NCBI RefSeq assembly: GCF_947489365.1
Contig: NZ_CANLDB010000004.1
Location: 186,001 to 250,000 of the forward strand
Length of the DNA: 64,000 nt
Direction: 5' to 3'
Source: an uncultured Nocardioides sp.
GTDB lineage: Bacteria > Actinomycetota > Actinomycetes > Propionibacteriales > Nocardioidaceae
In this document: piece after piece, positions 56,260 to 64,000 of the stretch
Layout: the number at the start of each line of letters is the position of its first letter
Numbering within the stretch: the stretch's first letter is position 1
Translations under genes and position numbers: made by a program
The notes under the pieces: generated by a model
What the model was told of the DNA's origin: nothing
The model's input: the letters and a program-made list of their open reading frames with translations, nothing else
Database searches by the model: none

Positions 56260-58527
56260 TCAGCCCGGCTTGACGTCGTACCGGTCGCTCATCATGACCT
56301 TGTCCCACACGGCGACGAAGTCGGCCACGAAGCGCTCGTGGGCGTCGCTGCCGGCATACACCTCGGCCACGGCACGCAGCTGCGCGTTGGAGCCGAAGAC
56401 GAGGTCGTTGCGGGTGGCGCGGTACGTCGTGCCGCTCCCGTCGCGGGGCTCCAGGGTGAACGCCGTCCCCGCCTCGTCGGTCTTCCGCCACTCGTGGTCG
56501 GTGCTCGTGAGCACGTCGAGGAAGTCGGTGGTCAGGGACCCCACCCGGTCGGTGAAGACGCCGGCGTCGGAGCCGTCGTGGTTGCAGCCCAGCACCCGCA
56601 GGCCCGCGGTGAGCACCACCCACTCGGGGGCGCTCAGGTCGAGCAGCGCCGCCCGGTCGAGGAACATCTCCTCGGGGGCCAGGGTGGAGACCGTCGAGAA
56701 CTCCGGCAGCACGTAGTTGCGGAAGCCGTCGACCACGGGGGCCAGCCACGCGAACTGCGTCACGTCGGTCTGGTCCTGGCGCGCGTCCACCCGTCCCGGC
56801 GTGAACGGCACCGTGACCTTGACACCGCCGGCCGCGGCGGCGTCCTCCACGGCCACGCAGCCGGCGAGCACGATGACGTCGGCCAGGCTGACCTTCGCCT
56901 CGCCCTCGGCGTTGAACGCCTCGGTCAGCTCCTTCAGCCGCGCCACCACCGGCACGGTGCGGGCGTTGACGGCCCAGTCCTTCTGGGGCTCCAGCGCGAT
57001 GCGGGCCCCGTTGGCGCCGCCCCGCTTGTCGGAGTGGCGGTAGGTGGCCGCGGACGAGAAGGCGGTGAAGGCGAGGTCGGACGTCGACAGGCCGGCGTCC
57101 CGCACGGCCTGCTTGAGGCGGGCGATCTCGGCCTCCCCGACCACGGCGTGCTCCCAGGCCGGCAGCGGGTCCTGCCAGATGAAGTCCTCGGCGGCGACCT
57201 CGGGGCCGAGGTAGCGAGACTTCGGGCCCATGTCGCGGTGGGTGAGCTTGTACCAGGCCTTCGAGAACTCCTGCGTGAAGTAGTCGAAGTCGGCGAGGAA
57301 CCGCTCGCAGATCTCCCGGTAGACCGGGTCGACCTTCAGCGCGATGTCGCTGGTCATCATCATCAGCGGGTGCTCGACGCCCTCGAGGTGGGCGTCGGGG
57401 GTGGTGGGCGCGTCGTCGTCCACCGGCATCCACTGCAGGGCGCCGGCGGGGCTCTGCGTCTGCTTCCACTCGTGGCCGAACAGGTTCTCGAGGTAGGTGT
57501 TGTCCCACTGGGTGGGGTTCTGGGTCCACGAGCCCTCGATGCCGTTGGTCATCGTGTGCTCGGCGTTCCCGGACCCCTCCGGGTTGTGCCAGCCGAGGCC
57601 CATGGCCTCCATCGGCGCGATCTCCGGCGGCGGACCGATGCGGTCGGTGCTCACCTGGCCGTGGCTCTTGCCGAACGCGTGGCCGCCCGCGATGAGGGCC
57701 ACGGTCTCCTCGTCGTTCATGGCCATCCGGCCGAACGTGATGCGGATGTCGACGGCGGACGCCGCGGCGTCGCCGTCCCCGAGCGGGCCCTCGGGGTTCA
57801 CGTAGATGAGGGACTGGTGGGAGGCGGCCAGCGGCTGCTGCAGCTCGTAGTCGCTGCTGCCGGGCTCACCGGTCCAGCGCTCGTCCCGCGTGACCATGTC
57901 GTCCTGGGCGTCGGGGTGCATGTTGTTGATCCACTCGGGACCCCAGTACGTGCGGTCGTCGGCCTCGTAGGAGTCGCGCCGCCCGCCCGCGAAGCCGGTC
58001 GTCGGGAAGCCCATGACCTCCAGCGCGCAGTTGCCGGTGAGGATCATCAGGTCGGCCCACGACAGCGCGTTGCCGTACTTCTTCTTGATCGGCCACAGCA
58101 GGCGGCGGGACTTGTCGGTGTTGCCGTTGTCCCACCAGCTGCTGATCGGGGCGAAGCGCTGCAGGGCCTGCCCGGCGCCGCCGCGGCCGTCGGCGATGCG
58201 GTAGGTGCCGGCCGAGTGCCAGGCCATGCGGATCATCTGCGGCGCGTAGTTGCCGTAGTCGGACGGCCACCACGACACCGAGGTGGTGAGGAAGGTCTTG
58301 ATGTCGTTCTTGAGCTCCTCGAGGTCGATGGCCTCGAAGGCGGCCTCGTAGTCGAAGTCGCGCAGCGGGTCGGCCTGCGGGCCGTCGGTGTGCAGCTGCT
58401 CCACCCGCAGGCGGTCGGGGTACCAGTCCTGCAGCGTGGGGCGCGAGGTGTACGCACCGCCGATGGTGTTGCCGCCGAAGGGGCACTTGCCCTCCAGCAC
58501 GTCGTCGTACTCGGCGTAGTCCGTCAT
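56260..58527 (-). CDS. katG: Catalase-peroxidase (copy 2)
   Basis: 755 residues, second bifunctional catalase-peroxidase of the window. Distal Arg100, Trp103, His104; cofactor Tyr242 and Met268; proximal His283 ([10 protein letters not shown]). Clearly diverged from copy 1 (different N-terminus [15 protein letters not shown], insert EIAPMEAMG), so not a recent duplicate. GAGGAG lies before the ATG. Convergent with fur and divergent from the haem catalase; no exact copy of the TCGTTCCAGAAAG site is seen in its promoter. Confidence 0.97.
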   Translation of the reverse strand: MTDYAEYDDVLEGKCPFGGNTIGGAYTSRPTLQDWYPDRLRVEQLHTDGPQADPLRDFDYEAAFEAIDLEELKNDIKTFLTTSVSWWPSDYGNYAPQMIRMAWHSAGTYRIADGRGGAGQALQRFAPISSWWDNGNTDKSRRLLWPIKKKYGNALSWADLMILTGNCALEVMGFPTTGFAGGRRDSYEADDRTYWGPEWINNMHPDAQDDMVTRDERWTGEPGSSDYELQQPLAASHQSLIYVNPEGPLGDGDAAASAVDIRITFGRMAMNDEETVALIAGGHAFGKSHGQVSTDRIGPPPEIAPMEAMGLGWHNPEGSGNAEHTMTNGIEGSWTQNPTQWDNTYLENLFGHEWKQTQSPAGALQWMPVDDDAPTTPDAHLEGVEHPLMMMTSDIALKVDPVYREICERFLADFDYFTQEFSKAWYKLTHRDMGPKSRYLGPEVAAEDFIWQDPLPAWEHAVVGEAEIARLKQAVRDAGLSTSDLAFTAFSSAATYRHSDKRGGANGARIALEPQKDWAVNARTVPVVARLKELTEAFNAEGEAKVSLADVIVLAGCVAVEDAAAAGGVKVTVPFTPGRVDARQDQTDVTQFAWLAPVVDGFRNYVLPEFSTVSTLAPEEMFLDRAALLDLSAPEWVVLTAGLRVLGCNHDGSDAGVFTDRVGSLTTDFLDVLTSTDHEWRKTDEAGTAFTLEPRDGSGTTYRATRNDLVFGSNAQLRAVAEVYAGSDAHERFVADFVAVWDKVMMSDRYDVKPG

Positions 58528-58632
58528 GGTGGATCTCCTCAGAGGTGGGGGCTTGCGCGGAGGTGCCCCCCGGCCCCCCACCCCAAGCCGGTCGGCGCTG
58601 CATCGTAGGCATCGTGCCGGGTACGGGGGCGC

Positions 58633-60144
58633 ATGACCGACACCTACGTGAACGGCGGGTCGACGCTCGGCAACGGCTCCCCCGCCGCCAGCGACCGGAA
58701 CAGCCTGACGATGGGCCACACCGGCCCGATCCTGCTGCACGACCACCACCTCATCGAGCAGATGGCGCACTTCAACCGCGAGCGTGTGCCCGAGCGCAAC
58801 GTGCACGCGAAGGGCAGCGGCGCCTTCGGCACCTTCACCACCACCGAGGACGTCAGCCGCTGGACGAAGGCCGCCCTCTTCCAGCCCGGCGTCGAGACCG
58901 ACATGCTCGCGCGCTTCTCGACCGTCGCCGGCGAGCAGGGCTCCCCCGACACGTGGCGCGACCCCCGCGGGTTCGCGCTGAAGTTCTACACGACCGAGGG
59001 CAACTACGACCTCGTCGGCAACAACACCCCGGTCTTCTTCGTCCGCGACACGATGAAGTTTCAGCACTTCATCCGCAGCCAGAAGCGCCGCGGCGCCAAC
59101 GGCCTGCGCGACAACGACATGCAGTGGGACTTCTGGACGCTCAACCCCGAGTCGGCCCACCAGGTCACCTACCTCATGGGCGACCGCGGCGTGCCCGCCT
59201 CGTGGCGCGAGATGAACGGCTACGGCTCCCACACGTTCATGTGGATCAACGCCGCGGGCGAGAGGTCGTGGGTGAAGTACCACTTCCTCTCCGACCAGGG
59301 AGTCAGGAACCTCACCCAGGAGGCCGCCAACCAGATCGCCGGTGAGGACACCGACTTCCACCGTCGCGACCTGTTCGACACGATCGCCGCCGGCGACTTC
59401 CCGTCCTGGACCCTGCACGTGCAGGTGATGCCGTACGAGGACGCGAAGACCTACCGCATCAACCCGTTCGACCTGACCAAGGTGTGGCCGCGCGGCGACT
59501 ACCCGCTGATCAAGGTCGGGACGATGCAGCTGAACCGGAACCCGGAGAACCACTTCGCGCAGATCGAGCAGGCCGCCTTCGAGCCGAGCAACGTCGTGCC
59601 GGGCATCGGGTTCAGCCCCGACAAGATGCTGCTCGGCCGGGTGTTCTCGTACGCCGACACGCACCGCTACCGGATCGGCCCGAACTACCAGCAGCTCCCG
59701 GTCAACCGCCACCGCGTCGAGGGTGCGTACTCCTACCAGTTCGACGGCCCGATGGCCTACGACCACGCGGGTGACCGCTCGAAGTACGCCCCGAACTCCT
59801 ACGGCGACCCGTACTCCGACGTCACCGGCACCCCGGAGGACTCCTGGGAGACCGACGGCGAGATGGTCCGGACGGCGTACGAGCTGCGGGCGGACGACGA
59901 CGACTTCTCGCAGGCCGGCGCCCTGGTCCGCGAGGTCTGGGACGACGCGCAGCGCGACCGCTTCGTCGGCAACGTCGCCGGCCACGTGCTCGGCGGCGTG
60001 ACCGACGAGCTCCTGCCGAAGGTGTTCGAGTACTGGAAGTCCGTGGACCCCGACACCGGCAAGCGCATCGAGGAGGCGGTGATGGCGGGCAAGGACGAGA
60101 AGGCCCCCGCCCCCGGCCCCACCGAGCGCGTCGGCGTCATCTGA
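58633..60144 (+). CDS. katA: Monofunctional haem catalase
   Basis: 503 residues, small-subunit (clade 3 size) catalase. Catalytic His58 in [12 protein letters not shown] and Asn131 in [12 protein letters not shown]; the proximal haem Tyr lies in [17 protein letters not shown] near 340. [19 protein letters not shown] and [14 protein letters not shown] are further family marks. ATG start, 105 bp from the divergent katG2 start; the shared region is rich in G and C runs. Ends before a strong terminator. Confidence 0.97.
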   Translation: MTDTYVNGGSTLGNGSPAASDRNSLTMGHTGPILLHDHHLIEQMAHFNRERVPERNVHAKGSGAFGTFTTTEDVSRWTKAALFQPGVETDMLARFSTVAGEQGSPDTWRDPRGFALKFYTTEGNYDLVGNNTPVFFVRDTMKFQHFIRSQKRRGANGLRDNDMQWDFWTLNPESAHQVTYLMGDRGVPASWREMNGYGSHTFMWINAAGERSWVKYHFLSDQGVRNLTQEAANQIAGEDTDFHRRDLFDTIAAGDFPSWTLHVQVMPYEDAKTYRINPFDLTKVWPRGDYPLIKVGTMQLNRNPENHFAQIEQAAFEPSNVVPGIGFSPDKMLLGRVFSYADTHRYRIGPNYQQLPVNRHRVEGAYSYQFDGPMAYDHAGDRSKYAPNSYGDPYSDVTGTPEDSWETDGEMVRTAYELRADDDDFSQAGALVREVWDDAQRDRFVGNVAGHVLGGVTDELLPKVFEYWKSVDPDTGKRIEEAVMAGKDEKAPAPGPTERVGVI

Positions 60145-60162
60145 GTCCGAGCCCGGCCCGTC

Positions 60163-60200
60163 ACGACGGCCCCGTCACCGCGAGGTGGCGGGGCCGTCGT
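60163..60200 (+). terminator. Terminator after haem catalase gene
   Basis: ACGACGGCCCCG and CGGGGCCGTCGT, perfect 12-bp stem with a 14-nt loop, 18 bp after the stop codon. Confidence 0.85.
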
Positions 60201-60220
60201 GCGTGCGGCGCCTACCGCGC

Positions 60221-60375
60221 TGGTCGAGCAGCGCAGTAGGTCTCCGTCATCTCGGTGGTCGAGCAGCACGCGAGCGCAGCGAGCGCGCGTCGTCGAGACC
60301 ATGCCGACCTGGAGCCGACCGGCGGTCTCGACGCGGTCGCTCGCCAGGGCTCGCTCCCTGCTCGACACCTCAGAG
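60221..60375. repeat. Dispersed intergenic repeats, two opposed copies
   Basis: Contains TGGTCGAGCAGCG, then GGTGGTCGAGCAGCACGCGA to GTCGTCGAGACC, and in reverse orientation GGTCTCGACGCGGTCGCTCG to CTGCTCGACACC. These are members of the element also found near 10.6 and 31.2 kb, here as inverted neighbours between convergent katA and the guanidinium exporter. No gene inside. Confidence 0.75.
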
Positions 60376-60376
60376 G

Positions 60377-60691
60377 TCAGCTGACGACCTTCAGCCCCAC
60401 GACGCAGCCGATGAGGCCCAGGACGAGCAGGACCTTCGCGACGCTGGCCGCCTCCTCGCCGGTGGCGATCGCGTAGACGACGGTGAGCGTGGCGCCGATG
60501 CCCACCCAGACGGCGTACGCCGTGCCGGTCGGCAGGGTGCGCATCGCGTAGGCCAGCCCGGCCATGCTGGCGGCGAGCGCGACGCCGAAGACGACCGACG
60601 GCGTCAGCCGCGTGAAGCCCTCCGTCCGACCCAGGGCGGTGGCCCAGACGGCCTCCAGCACACCGGACACGACGAGAACGATCCATGCCAT
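60377..60691 (-). CDS. gdx: SMR family guanidinium exporter (Gdx/SugE type)
   Basis: 104 residues, four membrane helices. Essential Glu in SGVLEAVWATALGRTEGFTR; SugE/Gdx-type marks are EGFTRLTPS, PTGTAYAVWVGIGA and VLGLIGCVVGLKV, rather than the EmrE multidrug pattern. Such proteins exchange guanidinium for protons as dual-topology dimers. GAGGAG precedes the ATG. A probable guanidine-III riboswitch immediately upstream strongly supports guanidinium as substrate. Confidence 0.9.
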   Translation of the reverse strand: MAWIVLVVSGVLEAVWATALGRTEGFTRLTPSVVFGVALAASMAGLAYAMRTLPTGTAYAVWVGIGATLTVVYAIATGEEAASVAKVLLVLGLIGCVVGLKVVS

Positions 60692-60704
60692 GACGACTCC
60701 TCGA

Positions 60705-60745
60705 GCAGTCGTCTTGTCGGGCCGGGTACGTCTGCGCTCGTCCGG
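60705..60745 (-). ncRNA. Guanidine-III (ykkC-III) riboswitch
   Basis: Read on the minus strand the 41 nt contain CCGGACGAG, then CGTACCCGG, then GACAAGACG, in the order and spacing of the published guanidine-III aptamer (a short pseudoknotted RNA). Just downstream, GACGACT (60707-60713) can pair with AGTCGTC (60692-60698), which covers the GAGGAG ribosome site. Ligand binding would compete with that hairpin and free translation of the exporter. Recognition is from memory of the consensus. Confidence 0.85.
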
Positions 60746-60886
60746 GTCGCCGCGACGGCGGCGCCCCGCCATCCTCCCACGACACCCCGATCCGTAGCCG
60801 AGGACGACGCGGGTGCGCTATGCAAGGGTCGCCGGCTGACCGCCGGCCGACCCCTCGGGGTCGCGCCCCCACCGGAAGGCTCGTGC

Positions 60887-62305
60887 ATGCCCAGGTACAA
60901 CTCGCCCCGCGACCTGCAGGAGGGCCTGGACGTCAGGCCCCAGTTCAGCCGCGACGGCGCCGTCGTCGAGATCCCCCGGCGCCGGATGTCGGAGCACTCG
61001 GTGGACCCGCAGACGGCGTACCACGTCATCGCGGACGAGCTGATGCTCGACGGCCACGCCCGGCTCAACGTCGCGACCTTCGGGACGACGTGGATGGAGC
61101 CGGAGGCCGAGCGGCTGATGGCGGAGTCGGCCGACAAGAACCTCGTGGACCGCGACGAGTACCCGCAGACGGCCCAGCTCGAGGACCGCTGCCTCGACAT
61201 CATCGCCGACTTCTGGAACGCCCCCGAGCCCGACGACCCCATCGGCTGCTCGACGATCGGCTCCTCGGAGGCGTGCATGCTCGCCGGGATGGCGCTCAAG
61301 TGGCGCTGGCGCGACCGGCAGCGCGAGGCCGGTCGGTCCACCGAGCGGCCGAAGCTCATCGTCGGCGCCAACGTGCAGGTCTGCTGGCACAAGTTCTGCC
61401 GCTACTGGGACGTCGAGGCCGTGGAGGTCCCGATCCGCAAGGGCGAGACGACCCTGCACCCCGACGACGTGGCCGCGGCGTGCGACGACGACACGATCGG
61501 CGTGGTCGCCATCCTGGGCTCGACCTTCGACGGCGCCTACGAGGACGTCGCCGGCATCTCCAAGGCCCTCGACGCCCTCGAGGCCCGGACCGGTCTGTCC
61601 GTCCCGATCCACGTCGACGCGGCGTCCGGCGGGCTGTTCGCGCCGTTCGTCGACCCCGAGCTGGTCTGGGACTTCCGGCTGGAGCGGGTGAAGTCGATCA
61701 ACGCCTCGGGGCACAAGTACGGCCTGGTCTACCCCGGCGTCGGGTGGGTGCTGTGGCGCGAGGCGGCCGACCGCCCCGAGGACCTCGTCTTCCGCGTCGA
61801 CTACCTCGGCGGGGACCACCCGACCATGTCGCTGAACTTCACCAAGCCCGGGTCGGGGGTGGTCGCGCAGTACTACCAGTTCGTGCGGCTCGGCTACGAG
61901 GGGTTCCGGCGGGTCCACCAGCACAGCCGCGACATCGCGCAGTCGATGGCGCTCGCGATCGACTCGATGGAGGAGTTCGAGGTCATCGCCGACGGCAGCG
62001 ACCTGCCGGTGGTGGCGTTCTGCTTCAAGGGCGCCAACACCAAGACCGGCCGGCCGCGGAAGGGCAGCTACGCCGAGAAGGTGGGGTTCACCCTGGACGA
62101 CGTCGCGAGCTCGATGAAGCAGGGCGGCTGGTCGGTCCCGGCGTACCCCTTCTGCGCGGACCGCGAGGACATGGAGATCATCCGGGTGGTCGTGCGCAAC
62201 GCCTTCAGCCGCGACCTCGCCGAGATGTTCCTGCTCGAGCTCGGACGGGCCGTCGGGCGGTGCGACGGCACGGGTGAGGACCCGGGCCGCCCCTTCCGGC
62301 ACTGA
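60887..62305 (+). CDS. gadB: Glutamate decarboxylase
   Basis: 472 residues, PLP-dependent; converts glutamate to GABA, consuming a proton. Motifs: GCSTIGSSEACMLAGMALKW near 120 (cofactor phosphate), HVDAASGG with His242/Asp244 and SINASGHKYGLVYPGVGW with PLP Lys277. C-terminal part lacks the extended calmodulin-like tail. GGAAGG before the ATG. No gadC antiporter is adjacent. The stop codon lies in the first unit of an 8-bp tandem repeat. Confidence 0.95.
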   Translation: MPRYNSPRDLQEGLDVRPQFSRDGAVVEIPRRRMSEHSVDPQTAYHVIADELMLDGHARLNVATFGTTWMEPEAERLMAESADKNLVDRDEYPQTAQLEDRCLDIIADFWNAPEPDDPIGCSTIGSSEACMLAGMALKWRWRDRQREAGRSTERPKLIVGANVQVCWHKFCRYWDVEAVEVPIRKGETTLHPDDVAAACDDDTIGVVAILGSTFDGAYEDVAGISKALDALEARTGLSVPIHVDAASGGLFAPFVDPELVWDFRLERVKSINASGHKYGLVYPGVGWVLWREAADRPEDLVFRVDYLGGDHPTMSLNFTKPGSGVVAQYYQFVRLGYEGFRRVHQHSRDIAQSMALAIDSMEEFEVIADGSDLPVVAFCFKGANTKTGRPRKGSYAEKVGFTLDDVASSMKQGGWSVPAYPFCADREDMEIIRVVVRNAFSRDLAEMFLLELGRAVGRCDGTGEDPGRPFRH

Positions 62306-62352
62306 GCCGCTGAGCCGCTGAGCCGCTGAGCCGCTGAGCCGCTGAGCCGCTG
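62302..62352 (+). repeat. Tandem repeat of CTGAGCCG, six full copies
   Basis: Six perfect 8-bp units (62302-62349) plus three bases, starting in the gadB stop codon region and running into the terminator. Each unit carries TGA; with an 8-bp unit, stops occur in all three frames. A typical slippage-prone microsatellite; copy number may vary between strains. Confidence 0.9.
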
Positions 62353-62378
62353 CGGGCCCCCGAGCGGGGGCCCGCAGC
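62349..62378. terminator. Bidirectional terminator
   Basis: GCTGCGGGCCCCC and GGGGGCCCGCAGC, perfect 13-bp stem with a 4-nt GAGC loop, between the ends of gadB and the convergent lactate permease. Confidence 0.9.
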
Positions 62379-62382
62379 GGGC

Positions 62383-64000
62383 TCACGGGGCCGCGGGGAC
62401 CATCCAGTCGAGCACCGGGGTGGCCTGCAGGCCGACGAGGATGCACATGAGGACGAGCAGCCCGAGGCTCCACCCGATGACCTTGCGGAAGATGTCGCCC
62501 TCCCTGCCCGCGAGGCCGACGGCGGCGGCGGCGATGGCGAGGTTCTGGGGGCTGACCATCTTCCCGAGCACGCCGCCGGAGGTGTTCGCCGACGCCATCA
62601 GGACGGGGTCGAGGCCGGCCTGGGCGGCGGTCTGCACCTGCAGGGCGCCGAAGAGCGCGTTGGCGGAGGTGTCCGAGCCGGTCACCGCGACGCCGATCCA
62701 GCCGAGGATCGGGGAGATGATCGCGAAGGCCGCACCGGTCTGGGCCAGCCAGGCGCCGAGCGACACGGTCATGCCCGACAGGTTCAGCACGTAGGCGAGC
62801 GCCAGCACCGCCATCACGGTGAGGATCGCCCACTTGAGCTCGGCGTACGTCTTGCCGTACGTCGCCAGGCCACGGGCGGGCGAGACCTTCAGCACGATCA
62901 TCGTCAGCAGGCCGGCGAGGATCATCAGGGTGCCCGCGGCGGGCAGCCAGTTGAAGGTGTACATGGTGGTGGAGACCGGCTCGCCGGACGGGTTGAGCAC
63001 CTCGAGGCCGGGCCAGCTGAACACGATCGTCCACGGCTCGGCGGCGAAGAACTCCTTGACCGCGGGGATGTTCACGATCGAGAAGATCGCGATGATGATC
63101 AGGTACGGCGCGTAGGCCTTCGCGACCTCGCCGCCCGAGTCCTTGACCGGACCGCCCTGGTCGACGGCGACGCCCCCGGTGCTCGCGGAGGCCGACGTGT
63201 CGCCCCCGGTGCGCTTCGCGTTCTCGCGGATGGCCTCCGCGTCGGCGGTGATGGTCTCGGCGGGCTGCCAGACACGGCTCAGCGCGACGACGGCGAGCGC
63301 GCCGCCGAGCGCGGCGATGATGTCGGCGAGCGGGACGGAGATGAAGTTCGCGGCGACGTACTGCGAGACCGCGAAGGCGAACCCGCACACGAGGGCGGGC
63401 AGCCAGGTCTGCCTCACGCCACGCTTGCCGTCGACGACGAGCACCAGGATGAGGGGCACGAAGATCGCCAGGATCGGCGTCTGGCGCCCGACCATCGCGC
63501 CGAGGGTCTCGACGGTGAGGCGGGAGTCGTCGTTCACGCCCGACGTCACGGCGGCCAGGGTGACGATCGGGGTCGCGAGGGCGCCGAAGGCGACGGGCGC
63601 GGTGTTGGCGATCAGGGCCACCACGGCGGCCTTGATCGGCTCGAAGCCGAGCGCCATCAGCATGACCACGGTGATCGCGACCGGCGTGCCGAAGCCGGCG
63701 AGCGCCTCGAGCAGCGCGCCGAAGCAGAAGGCGATGATGATGGCCTGGACCCGCTGGTCGGGGCTGACCTTCTCGAACGAGCGACGCAGCACGTCGAAGT
63801 GGCCCGACGCGACCGTGAGGTTGTAGACCCAGATCGCGTTGATGACGATCCACAGGATCGGGAAGAACCCGAACACCGCTCCCTGGGTGGTCGCGAGGAG
63901 CGCCTGGCCGACCGGCATGGAGAACGCCAGCACGGCCAGCACGATGGTGACGGCCAGCGAGATGAGTCCCGCCTGCCAGGCCTTCATCCGCAGCGCGCCG
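62383..64000 (-). CDS. lctP: L-lactate permease, 5' end beyond window
   Basis: At least 534 residues with about 12 membrane helices. Family marks: FFPILWIVINAIWVYNLTVA, CFGALLEALAGFGTPVAI, IANTAPVAFGALATPIVTLA, GSDTSANALFGALQV and SANTSGGVLGKMVSPQNLA. Imports lactate or glycolate with protons. The ATG at 63987 is unlikely to be the start: the frame stays open to the window edge (GALRMKAW), and LctP proteins usually carry one more helix there. No lactate dehydrogenase is adjacent in the window. Confidence 0.93.
   Translation of the reverse strand, partial: GALRMKAWQAGLISLAVTIVLAVLAFSMPVGQALLATTQGAVFGFFPILWIVINAIWVYNLTVASGHFDVLRRSFEKVSPDQRVQAIIIAFCFGALLEALAGFGTPVAITVVMLMALGFEPIKAAVVALIANTAPVAFGALATPIVTLAAVTSGVNDDSRLTVETLGAMVGRQTPILAIFVPLILVLVVDGKRGVRQTWLPALVCGFAFAVSQYVAANFISVPLADIIAALGGALAVVALSRVWQPAETITADAEAIRENAKRTGGDTSASASTGGVAVDQGGPVKDSGGEVAKAYAPYLIIIAIFSIVNIPAVKEFFAAEPWTIVFSWPGLEVLNPSGEPVSTTMYTFNWLPAAGTLMILAGLLTMIVLKVSPARGLATYGKTYAELKWAILTVMAVLALAYVLNLSGMTVSLGAWLAQTGAAFAIISPILGWIGVAVTGSDTSANALFGALQVQTAAQAGLDPVLMASANTSGGVLGKMVSPQNLAIAAAAVGLAGREGDIFRKVIGWSLGLLVLMCILVGLQATPVLDWMVPAAP

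Noticed and set aside
58528..58632. Search for a Fur-type site in the katG2/katA divergent promoter
   Set aside because: No match to TCGTTCCAGAAAG or TTCCAG/CTGGAA pairs; only G- and C-runs that can form a loose hairpin.
62302..62352. Tandem repeat considered as replication iterons or CRISPR
   Set aside because: Units of 8 bp without spacers, no replication gene nearby; simple microsatellite.
60818..63853. 1011-codon minus-strand frame across gadB and lctP
   Set aside because: Runs antisense to gadB and out of frame with lctP; no recognisable protein.

Overview
The window reads as chromosomal DNA of a high-GC actinobacterium, most likely Nocardioidaceae-like. Supporting points are very high GC with frequent GTG starts, a mycothiol gene (mshC), the actinobacterial block mshC / SCO1664-like / DUF3090 / phosphomutase, a GuaB1-type IMP dehydrogenase relative, and dispersed 'GGTCTCGACACGCTCG...CTGCTCGACCACC' intergenic repeats. 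The genus is an inference.

Layout: 1-13.7 kb is core housekeeping: metH (cut by the window start), a PAC2 protein, the mshC operon, corA, uppP, an aldo/keto reductase, an M20 peptidase and an orphan GAF histidine kinase. A tRNA-Leu(GAG) at 13.74 kb is the insertion site of a 13.0-kb integrated element (13,815-26,835). The element is bounded by a 20-bp perfect (29-bp, one mismatch) direct repeat of the tRNA 3' end and begins with a tyrosine integrase. It is a decayed, rearranged prophage: integrase, ImmA/IrrE-type and second HExxH protein genes, an HNH nuclease, a 5'-truncated tail-like gene abutting a 5'-truncated HTH gene, an r1t-type holin, a RusA-like resolvase, HTH proteins, a lipoprotein, two secreted proteins and a lower-GC operon of uncharacterised membrane proteins. 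No terminase, portal, capsid or endolysin gene was seen.

27-47 kb returns to the chromosome: a divergent GH6 protein, a first katG behind a Fur-type palindrome, a PEP mutase/isocitrate lyase-like gene whose start codon sits in a long inverted repeat, a BCCT transporter, guaB1 with an ankyrin gene, a subtilase, galK, a GntR/EamA pair with a probable operator, DUF2252 and a membrane partner, a histone-H1-like Lys/Ala-rich protein, and two acyl-CoA dehydrogenases behind a palindromic operator. 47-64 kb holds def, a SpoU methyltransferase, a CysG-type sirohaem gene, an LLM oxidoreductase with an FMN reductase partner, a translationally coupled AAA-TPR-TPR operon, an oxidative-stress cluster (Fur regulator, second katG, haem catalase), a guanidinium exporter under a probable guanidine-III riboswitch, glutamate decarboxylase, and lctP (cut by the window end).

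Best leads: (i) pairs of 18-bp palindromes of the CCGTTTCTGCAGAAACGG type, always spaced 41 bp apart and always between convergent genes (four pairs at three loci); (ii) the guanidine-III riboswitch and exporter; (iii) the prophage remnant with integrase arm sites and an internal head-to-head junction near 20.6 kb; (iv) a Fur-type operator shared by katG1 and the distant fur gene; (v) the start-codon hairpin at 31.35 kb; (vi) the uncharacterised AAA-TPR-TPR operon and the prophage membrane operon. All domain calls come from reading motifs by eye, without database searches.
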